This document shows positions 1-7,995 of a stretch of 64,000 bases of DNA, in pieces. Numbering within the stretch: the stretch's first letter is position 1; each line of letters opens with the position of its first letter. Under the pieces are notes generated by a model that saw nothing but the letters and a program-made list of their open reading frames with translations, made no database searches and was not told where the DNA came from. Location: the NCBI GenBank assembly GCA_047967505.1, contig CM106538.1, one strand, 5' to 3'. The stretch is from Dipteris shenzhenensis (Eukaryota > Polypodiophyta > Polypodiopsida > Gleicheniales). The position numbers were made by a program, and so were the translations under genes.

Positions 1-959
1 GGGCACTTAAATCGACTGGTTTCATGTTGTCCATCAACCATACTGAACTCTTCTTATTTGTGGACATGGTCTTCCTTGGGGCAAAGAGATAGCCTCTTCA
101 AACCCATGGCATTGCTTATATGAACAAACTACCAAATTGATACAAATCATGGATGATTGCACTACGTCTATCCACCCAACCAAATCTTTGGTCAAGCTAC
201 CTCAAAAGATTCAATGTCCAGTTTTGCTCATGCATGCTTTTCCAGGGTTATCAGATCCCTAGATGTCCTTTGCCACATGTCACAATTTGTACCTTCACTA
301 AATGCACCATTGTACCCCCCTCTTGGGATCCCTTCTAACCAATTGCCCATAGGCATTTTCATTAAGTAGGTGTAGTTTGGCTTCTAGCCTTGGAACCACC
401 TAGTCAGTGCCAAAACACCCTCATCAAGGACCTTGACATTGACTTCTTTGACCAATATACATGAATCACTATAAATATATTACACAAGATGGTCCTCTAA
501 AGGAGAATATCGACTGACCCTTCCAAGGTCATGTTACCTCAAGTAGAGTATAGCATTCCTTCCCTCTTGAGGCATCAACATCCTCGATAATGAAATCTGG
601 AAATGCTCTCCACATTTGGCACATGGATTCCTAGTAGGTAGCCTTGGATAGAGGTAGACCATGCCATGCAACCACATCTAGGTTATCTTCTGATTGCGTA
701 CTTGCATTTTTCCTCAGTCCAAGATTGTTGGTTTGTGTCTTGCATTGTTCTCTATCTCCTAAAGTGAAACAACACACTCAATTTTTTGCAAAAAGTACTT
801 CTATTAAGTATCAAAGAAAATCATAGGAGCAAGCTCAATGCTGGGAGTACATCATAACAAGTTGTGCCATGCATGAGAAAAACCAAAACTCAAAAAGAGC
901 TAGCAAATAACCAGGGTTGAGGTTGAAAATGCCACCTTAACCCTGAAGGAGAATCAAAG
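1..959. other. No recognisable gene
   Basis: All six frames are broken by stops and the short open frames match nothing I recognise. The stretch lies where the 3' part of the minus-strand LINE remnant next door would run, so it may be decayed retroelement sequence. That is inference; no poly(A) end is visible. Confidence 0.4.
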
Positions 960-1990
960 AAGAATGGTGATCCCCTCTAAACTCTAAGAAATATATCCCT
1001 CCTAACAGAGGCTGCTCTTGATGATCCATGCACGCTCGCCCAGATGGCCATCAAAGTATGTATATTATCAGTCCATGTACTAGCCAATGTCTGAGAAGGG
1101 TGAAACTGGGATCCATCCAATGCCTCTGTACATTTAGCTCTCCAAATATGCCATGTTACAATACTAGCCACAATCTCCTATGAGGTGTCTCTACAAAAGC
1201 ATGTGCAGCTCTGAAAAGGAGTGAATGAAGCATCCTAGAGAGAATATGACTCTACTAGAAGTGTCATCAACCCTCTGTGCACTCCCTATGAGATGACTAA
1301 CTGATAAAACTCTCTGATCCTCTAGAAGATTTTTGAAAGCTTTAAAGACCCCATAGGGGAGGCAAGGCCCCTCTCCCATCTGGACCACTGCATATAATAC
1401 AACATGCCCAATGGCCTACCATGCTCATCAAGTATGCTTTCATTCCACATGATGGGATGTTTATCAATTTCTTCACAAGAGGAGGGGGGAACTCTCTGAA
1501 GTGTTCCTCTGAAGCTATGCCAAGCTTTTAGAATGGCTGCCATAAGATGGGGAGAAGGAGATCTAAGATGGGCTGAAGTAAAGATCCATCTAATGTTGTC
1601 CATCCAGTCTAATTATGTCCACCCTGTATGTGAGAAACCCAAATCTGTAAAATAGCTTCCATAAGGCCCTCCTCTATTTAAAAGGCACCTGGAATTCTGA
1701 TATCGACAGAGTGGCCTCTCGAACGAGGCTTCAAAATGATCAAAACAACTAGAAAGTGGTCTGAAGTGGACACCCTGGTGCTAATGCATACTGACTCACC
1801 TATATCCAGAGCCTAATCATCAACATAGAATCTATCAATCTGTGCATGGATAGGCATCTGCACCCTCCTATTCAACCATGAAAATAGGAGTGACTATTAC
1901 TGAGTGTGAAAAGCATCATCATACCAAACATCTCTATCATTGAACTAAAATAAGAATGCATCCCAAGCTTATCTCTCTAAAGAGTGAATG
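960..1990 (-). pseudogene. Degenerate non-LTR (LINE) retrotransposon, endonuclease to C-terminal part
   Basis: Read on the minus strand, about 1990 to 1690 gives an endonuclease-like end: a piece reading FSWLNRRVQMP, then QIDRFYVDD, one stop codon, and the strand-closing motif SDHFLVVLIIL. This is the usual order in the apurinic endonuclease domain of plant LINEs. Further down, 1603-1322 and 1171-977 give fragments such as ILKAWHSF and VTWHIWRAKC, which resemble the RT-to-C-terminal part of these elements. The reverse transcriptase core is largely missing or scrambled and stops and frameshifts are frequent, so this is an old dead copy. The endonuclease match is the firmest part. Confidence 0.6.
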
Positions 1991-2030
1991 CTGTGTTCTC
2001 AGCCTCCTTTTTTAGCTGAAGGCACCTCAA

Positions 2031-2130
2031 CGGAGGCCCAACAGAGCAGTTCCTTCCATAGAAGGACACAATCTCTGCAATGGAGGCCCAAGAGAGTAGT
2101 TCCTTCCATAAAAGGACACAATCCCTTGTG
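2031..2130. repeat. Two-copy 50-bp tandem duplication
   Basis: Positions 2031-2080 and 2081-2130 are near-identical. Both contain GGAGGCCCA followed by AGTTCCTTCCATA and AGGACACAATC. The duplication sits at the decayed 3' side of the gypsy remnant and has no evident function. Confidence 0.8.
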
Positions 2131-2317
2131 ATGTTAGGGGCATACAAAAACACCCTTAATTAGTGAGTCACCTAGGTGCCAAAGCTTCTTTAAATGAGAA
2201 AATGAAACACTAGGTGCACGTTACAACCCTATGGTATTTCCAATTTATAGGCCACCTTTTAAGAATTAACCACGGTCCACAATATTAGGGTAATAACTTA
2301 GCACACTCTCCTGTAGT
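2131..2317 (-). pseudogene. Ty3/gypsy integrase C-terminal fragment (distal piece)
   Basis: Minus-strand translation with stops and shifts gives AYKLEIP, GCNVHLVFH and RSFGT. This is the stretch that follows the integrase core in plant Ty3 elements (normally AYKLxLPxxxxVHPVFHVSHL). It continues the integrase C-terminal reading found at 4481-4800. The two pieces were one sequence before the small LTR element at 2318-4475 inserted, as the shared GTAGT target duplication shows. Confidence 0.6.
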
Positions 2318-2488
2318 TGTTAAAGATAGTGTAAATTGCACTATCCACATAGGGCATAGGGGCAAACCCTAACCCTAACCCTAAGGGGTTCACATGGATA
2401 TCTTCATGTTCATTGTCAATACACTTAGTGTACAAGTAGCTATATCATGTGCACTCCTCTCTCTCTCTCTCTCTCACTTCCGCTATCA
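2318..2488 (+). repeat. 5' LTR of the small LTR element
   Basis: 171 bp, TG...CA, followed at once by the primer site. Contains three CCCTAA units (around 2358-2382) and a CT-rich run just before the 3' end. Strand is taken from the primer site and polypurine tract order. Confidence 0.9.
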
Positions 2489-2978
2489 TGGTATCAGAGC
2501 CGATGGTGCTCCACTCCCTTCGTGAGTGTCAAGCTCTCCTTCTGTGAGGCATCTTCCATCGAGAGATAGGAAGCCCTTGTCCGTCGAGGCAGCAAGCCCT
2601 TTGTTGAGAGGCATCTTCATTTTTGCTCTAGTTCTTCTTGTAGAGCTCCATTCACTCTCCATTTGCTTCAGAAAGCTCGCCATGTTATGTTCATTTTAGT
2701 GTTGCTGCTCATTCTTCATGTTCTATAATTTTTGGAAGGTCCATTTCATGATGCCATTTTAGGTTTCTTTCCCATCTCGGGCTGGTTTTCTCGTCCTTTG
2801 GCTATAGCCAAATAGCCACAGCAAATGGTCCATAGCAACTCCGAGTAGCCTTGCTCCTCTTCTTCAAGAATCAACTATGAAGATTGCTCAACTAAGGACA
2901 AACAGCGAGCTAGGGCGAGCTTCTATGCTACAACGACCTTACTCTTCAACAATCAACTAAAGGCTAATAGCGGGCTAA

Positions 2979-3369
2979 GGGGCTTAGCACATGGGAAGAA
3001 ATAGGATGGGAATGGGAAAAGGTGGTCCCATGCATATTTCTATCCTATTACCATCCCACCATGTGCTAACAGAAAAAGAACTAGGTATGGGTTTAGGAGG
3101 AAGAGGACACATGGCATCATTTCATGTGTTTAAGAGGTGGGGACCTTGTGGGGACAAGGACACATGTCATCCTTTCATGTTTTTGAATCCCTACAAAAGG
3201 GGAACCCATTCTGGCTACCAAGGTCTAGAGGCCATGGTCCAGGATGGGAGAAAAAGTGGCTACTCCCATTCTAGATCCATCCTAGACCACTTGGTGTAGG
3301 ATGGGAGTAACAATGACAAAAATATTCCCATCCTAAACCCATGCTAGCCCCATCCATGTGCTAAGGCCC
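2979..3369. mobile_element. MITE, Tourist/PIF-Harbinger-like
   Basis: The ends are inverted copies of each other: left GGGGCTTAGCACATGG, right (reverse complement) GGGCCTTAGCACATGG. Each end is flanked by TAA (2976-2978 and 3370-3372). A 3-bp TAA/TTA target duplication and GGG-starting inverted repeats are the hallmarks of PIF/Harbinger MITEs. There is no transposase. The interior contains imperfect direct repeats of a unit like ACACATGKCATC. The two short open frames inside it are fortuitous. Confidence 0.75.
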
Positions 3370-4304
3370 TAAGGCAAGCTCCTAAGCTACAGCACACAAG
3401 TGCTCCAAAGACGCGAAAAAGAGGCAGACTACTATCCACAAGAGAACTAACTACGTCCAAAGAAAAGCCAGTCTCCCATAGCCAGCTCTATAGCTTCATG
3501 GGCAGCAACCTCCAAGACCACAGTGCATTAATGAAAGACCCAACAACCACCAACGAGCCCCAATGGAGCTCCTAGCATGCAACAACGCCCACTACTCCTT
3601 CATCAACATAAGCCATGGCTCTCGCGACTTCATAACGACGCTTCTCCAAATGATAAAGCAACGTCCATCCAACTGGCTTGCCAGCAATAATGATTCAAGT
3701 GGCGCCTCTTCACGTCCAACGGCCTTCATGCCTCTAATGCAAGACGACAACATACGACTCCTCAGCAACTCACGTTCTAGCCATCGAGCTCTCAATACAG
3801 CTAGCCTCATCTCCATAACGGCTCCAAGCCCTCCATCAGTGACCTAGCCAGTCCATAAGCTCTACGCGAACCTCCGAATGAGAGGCAGCTCCCTCATCTC
3901 ATACAACAGCAGTTCCTAAGCTTGCATGCACGCCTCTAGTGACTATCTCTATGCCCCAACAGCCTGACGACCTCAGCAAACGCGCCTCCTCCTGAAGCAG
4001 ATGACTCCAGTCACCACTCCAAGCTCCTGTATCCCCATGTTCAGCAACCCAGCTCCACAAAGCCTCAACAGCCATGCTAAGGTGAAGGATGACCCACAAC
4101 TTAAGAGGGGGAAATCCATATTATGTACAAGATCGTAACTTATACTCATTGTACATGCTTCCGCTACATAGTCACTATGTTAACATACACACATATTACT
4201 CTGATTTCTTTTTAGTTTTGGATGCTAGCATACACACCAAATGAAATCCATGAAAAGTTCTTGTACATGCACCCTCTACTTACCCAGTGCAATTTAAGAG
4301 GGGG

Positions 4305-4475
4305 TGTTAAAGATAGTGTAAACTGCACCATCCACATAGGGCATAGGGGCAAACCCCAACCCTAACCCTAATAGATTCATATTAATATCTTCATGTTCAT
4401 TGTCATTACACTTAGTATACAGGTAGCTATATTGTGTGCACTCCTCTCTCTCTCCCTCTCTTACTTCCGCTATCA
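4305..4475 (+). repeat. 3' LTR of the small LTR element
   Basis: 171 bp, the partner of 2318-2488, preceded by a purine tract and followed by the target duplication GTAGT. It again carries CCCTAA units near 4345-4371. Confidence 0.9.
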
Positions 4476-4480
4476 GTAGT

Positions 4481-5190
4481 CAAAAGCTTAGAGTGTGAAA
4501 AAATCCTGAGAAATACTTTTTCTCCTTCCTTAAATTCTCTAAAAGATCTATGTTCATCCGCACACACTTTAGCCCTATCCATAGCTTAGCAGATGTTAGA
4601 TCTCGCAAGTGCTAGCATCTCCCGCATCTGAACGACATGGTTTGCGGCACTAGGCACTTTTCAAGGTATTCCAAGTGTAGTTGGATTTGCTAGTCTATAA
4701 CCATAGTTCATCTCAAACGGAATCATTCCTATAGAGGAAAGTTTTCTATCTTATAGGCAAATTCCAATAGTGGCAAACATTATGCTCTAAGCACATCCTC
4801 TAAAGTCTAATTGAGTATTTCCGTCTGACCATCCATTTCAGGATGATCCCACTACTCATTCCCAACTCAGTCCTTAGTGCCTCAAACACTACAGTCCAAA
4901 AAAGAAATGTAAAATCCATGCAGATAAAATATATGTTTAATAAATAAATCCACCACTTGCAGGGCACTAATAGACTCCCTAGTTGGAATAAAGTGAGCCA
5001 TCTTGGTAAGACGATCAACCACCACAAGGATAGAATCATATACACCTTGTGTCGTCGTAAGCAAACCAACTATAAAGTCCATGGAAATGCTCTCCCACCT
5101 ACCTAGTGGTATTTCCAAGGTCTGTAAAATGCTAGGTATCTTCACCTGCTCTACCTTTCTGACTTTACAAGAAAAATAACGTGTCACATA
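4481..5190 (-). pseudogene. Ty3/gypsy integrase remnant
   Basis: Minus-strand frames give LEIPLGRWESISMDFIVGL, DSILVVVDRLTKMAHFIPT and then, after a frameshift, ALRTELGMSSG. These are the integrase core around the first catalytic Asp and beyond. It is the same family as the plus-strand copy at 41324-41692. Below 4800 a stop-ridden continuation (HYWNLPI, then RKSISQDFFTL) matches the post-core region. The second catalytic Asp region is disrupted. Dead copy. Confidence 0.8.
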
Positions 5191-5550
5191 TCTTTAACCT
5201 ATTAACCACAGACACTATGAAAAAAATTTGAGGACACGTGGAGGAAAGCATGTAATGTGTCACAAAGAAGAAGCTCTTGGATGGAGGCTTGGAGAGGGTA
5301 GGAGGTGGACATACAAGAGGCTTTGAGTGGGAAGGAGGTGGAAAGACAAGAGGCACCTTTGGGAGGAAGGAGGAGATGGAAGTTCAGCTTTGGGAGGAAG
5401 GAGGAGATGGAAGGTCAATGGAATGAAAGGAGGAGATGGAAGGTCTCAAAGTCATGGGTTAAGACTTAGCCAACATTTCAAAAGCCAATCCAAGCATGCA
5501 AGGTGAATTGATTAGCAATTTAAGAACCGATCAATGCATGTGTCAAAAAG

Positions 5551-5620
<70 letters not shown>

Positions 5621-5625
5621 CTCCC

Positions 5626-5662
<37 letters not shown>

Positions 5663-5842
5663 ATCTGTGTGTGTGTGTTCGCGTCGGGGGGAGGGGGGGT
5701 GCACTTGCTATATGCATATGTATATATGTGTGTATATAAATATGTATATATGTGTGTATATGCAAATGTATATATGTGTGTATATGCACATATATATACG
5801 TTTGTGTATCACATACGTGCACACATGCTTATTTGTATGTAT

Positions 5843-5889
<47 letters not shown>

Positions 5890-6178
5890 CTCATCACAAT
5901 GATGTCCAAAAGAACACAATGATATGAACAAAATTCTTAAAGCCTCCAAAGCCATATACAAAAAGATCCAATAGATCCACATAGAGCTCCCCTAATAAGT
6001 TGAATTGTGTTTGTTGAGTATAGAGCAAAGACAACAAATTCAAAAAGATACAATAGATCTGCATAGAGTTCCCGTAATAAATTGATTTGCATTTGTTGAG
6101 TAAATTGGGTTACATGAAACTTGAAATTTTATTTATTGACATTTTAAGATCGTACCTTGAGACGTAGCGCAACGGGTC
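5191..6178. other. ~1-kb segment interrupting the gypsy remnant, with compound microsatellites
   Basis: Compared with the related copy at 41.2 kb, integrase reading stops near 5190 and resumes near 6179, so this segment is an insertion. It holds (CT)n-(TA)n-(CTAT)n at about 5553-5680, alternating TATATGTGTG runs to about 5810, and (GA)n at about 5848-5887. No coding region, LTR or clear target duplication was identified. Open frames across the repeats encode only simple-sequence peptide. Confidence 0.55.
5553..5680. repeat. Compound microsatellite (CT)n(TA)n(CTAT)n
   Basis: Uninterrupted runs of CT (about 5553-5598), TA (about 5598-5620) and CTAT (about 5627-5662), then GT repeats. Confidence 0.95.
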
Positions 6179-6830
6179 ATTCATGAAAATGCTTTTTTAT
6201 TTTTAGCCAAAAGAAATCTTGCTTCACGAGATCATGTCTTCCGATACGTAGATCCCAGCTATCATGGCACTGTTGAATGACCCTCTTCGTGAGATCATTC
6301 TAACGAGGTACTACTACCTTGCTAATTTGTTTCTACATACCATCCGCTATGCAATCTCTTGCATAGGTTTGACCTTTTTTGGATGCAATCCTATTCCCCG
6401 GGTTTAAGCACATGGTTTAAGCACATAAGCCTTAGGCCAAAGGCCCTGGATGAACTCATCCACTTTCTTAGTTTCTCTAATCTAGGTCATTAGAGTACTC
6501 TCTAATAGCATGAAACTGATATTATGCATAATGCGCGACAACACATCAACAACTTTATTTACCTTCCCTTTTCAATACCGAATCGTCATGTTAAACTCCT
6601 ACATGAGTTTTGACCACCTAGCTTGGCGGCCTCTCAAGCCAGGTTGTTTACAGAAATGTTCAAGAGTATCATGATCTACATATACATAGAACTCTGAACC
6701 ATACAAATTATGTCTCCATCTTTTGAAAGCACGGAAAACAGAATACAAGTCTAAAAGGAGTTGGCCAATTTCATCGAGAGGGAGAAAGCTTCTTGCTTTC
6801 AAAGTCTAGTATTTCCTGAAGCTTATTGGT
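6179..6830 (-). pseudogene. Ty3/gypsy RNase H to integrase zinc-finger remnant
   Basis: The minus strand at 6802-6599 encodes an RNase H C-terminal piece (FKRWRHNLYGSEFYVYVDHD, HFCKQPGLRGRQARW) that closely parallels 40.7-40.9 kb. The rest, down to 6179, matches the linker and H2C2 zinc region of the same copy but with stops. Homology ends abruptly near 6820. The RT part is absent. Confidence 0.75.
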
Positions 6831-6939
6831 TGGCCTCCGAGTTGGTTGTCAGGGGTGTGCACTATGGGATTCACAATAGTTAACAATTGTGGTGTCAGAA
6901 CTGCCCATACTCCAATTGTTAATTTGTAGTGTTTATGTC

Positions 6940-7660
6940 TGTTCTATCACATCTCAGAGTGTATCACTCCGGCCTTGTACATGAAAGCTTTTAACCTGCA
7001 AACAAACGTGACTCAAAGCAATGCCCTCTAGTTGCCTTTGCTCAAAATAGCTCGATGTATCCTCAGCCTATCCTGCAACACATGCAGTCCATGAGTTTAC
7101 AGCTAGAACTCAAAGCTTGTCAAGACACTTCCCCATACCTTTGCATGTGAAACACGCTTGACATACATATCAACCAAATCGTTGCTGACAGATTCTCTCT
7201 TTTTGGCAATTTTTGGCATGTACTCCTAGTTTGCTGCTGCATCCTTTTAAACCATGATTGCATTTCAGAGCACCCCTTTGGTACCCTCTGTTTACAGAGT
7301 ATACCCAATTATCAGTGCATTTTAAAAGTCTCTACTGTGAATTGACAGCTTGTCATACACTTCCCTTGCTTTTGCCAAGCGACACTTAGTATACATATCA
7401 AACAGAAGGGCTCTTTCCAATACCTATCTAGCGAACTGAACAGGAACTTCTTGACCCCTCTCTATGGCTCATACGTCGCCAGATGCTTTCAGATGCTTTC
7501 AAGCTGCGAACACATGAGAACATTTGGAAACATAACCTCCTGCTGCATCTGTTCAAAACAGTTTCATGCTTCATCAGCAAGCCCTTAATATCCTCCTCTG
7601 ACTACACCTGTTTTTCCATCATTCTAGGAGAAACAAGAGGGGTGCTGGTTATAGTACTGG
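6940..7660 (-). pseudogene. Degenerate PPR repeat array
   Basis: Minus-strand frames, with several stops and shifts, contain recognisable PPR pieces in order: NCFEQMQQEVMFPN (near 7530), LLFDMYTKCRLAKAREVYDK (near 7390) and NDLVDMYVKRVSHAKV (near 7170). The same positions in the intact gene next door read NCFEQMQLEGVSPN and LVDMYAKCGSLAKAQEVFDK. It lies immediately downstream of the intact PPR gene and its decayed DYW domain, in the same orientation. It is best read as a decayed tandem copy or decayed neighbouring PPR gene. Confidence 0.7.
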
Positions 7661-7689
7661 CTTCCCTTCAAAAACATTTTCCATTTGTT

Positions 7690-7995
7690 AAGACACGAAT
7701 ATGTTTGCATCTTTGACAAATCATTGCTCTCTCTCTTTGGGGCAAGTGTAATGGCTGCATGACAGTCACCATAAACCTGAAGAATTTTGAAATAAGTTCT
7801 CCTTTAGGTGCATTAGGGATAGCCTATCTTTCTTTGCATCATTGCCAAGATGTCCCACGACACACAATGCAAATTAGAACAAATGAGGGATAGCTGTCTT
7901 TCTTGGCATCATTGCAGAAATGCTCCATGACACACAATGCAAATTAGGAACACACGGAACATACCCTTCACCTCTTGTTTAGGGCTGAAGACCTT
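7690..7995 (-). pseudogene. Decayed DYW deaminase domain downstream of the PPR gene stop
   Basis: After the TAA at 7998-7996 the minus strand continues with a broken but readable DYW-domain tail. A segment near 7770-7730 reads KILQVYGDCHAAITLAPK. Intact DYW domains have VCGDCHxAIKxISK here, with the zinc-binding CxxC reduced to YGDC. A piece like KERxAIPNAPKG precedes it, where HSEKLAIAFGLxxxPxG is expected. Frame changes and stops are present. A ~70-bp tandem duplication (about 7815-7950) repeats the HSEKLAI-like part. The segment follows the E/PG-box end of the upstream gene in correct order, so it was probably once the C-terminus of that protein. Confidence 0.65.
7815..7955. repeat. ~70-bp tandem duplication in the decayed DYW region
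   Basis: Two copies of a block running from AGGGATAGC to CACACAATGCAAATTAG, about 70-71 bp apart. Confidence 0.8.

Larger units (their letters stand above)
2318..4475. mobile_element. Complete small non-autonomous LTR retrotransposon (TRIM/LARD-like)
   Basis: Two 171-bp LTRs (2318-2488 and 4305-4475) begin TGTTAAAG and end CTATCA. They enclose a 1.8-kb interior that starts with the initiator-Met primer site TGGTATCAGAGC (2489-2500) and ends with a polypurine tract (about 4293-4304). A perfect 5-bp target duplication GTAGT flanks it (2313-2317 and 4476-4480). The interior has no gag, protease, RT or integrase; its open frames (e.g. 3563-3847) are not recognisable. It therefore must have moved using enzymes of another element. 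It inserted into an older Ty3/gypsy copy and itself carries a MITE at 2979-3369. The LTRs differ at a modest number of positions, so the insertion is not very recent. Confidence 0.9.

Noticed and set aside
2358-2382. CCCTAA repeats as an interstitial telomere
   Set aside because: Only about three units, present in both LTRs of a mobile element, so they belong to the LTR rather than a chromosome end or fusion.
5496-5902. Open frames of 117-122 codons with LSLSLSLS and YIYIYI runs
   Set aside because: Translations of CT, TA and GA microsatellites.
6160-6180. TAGCGCAACGGG as a Pol III A box of a SINE or tRNA
   Set aside because: It fits the A-box consensus, but no B box follows at the right distance and the sequence ends in gypsy remnant.
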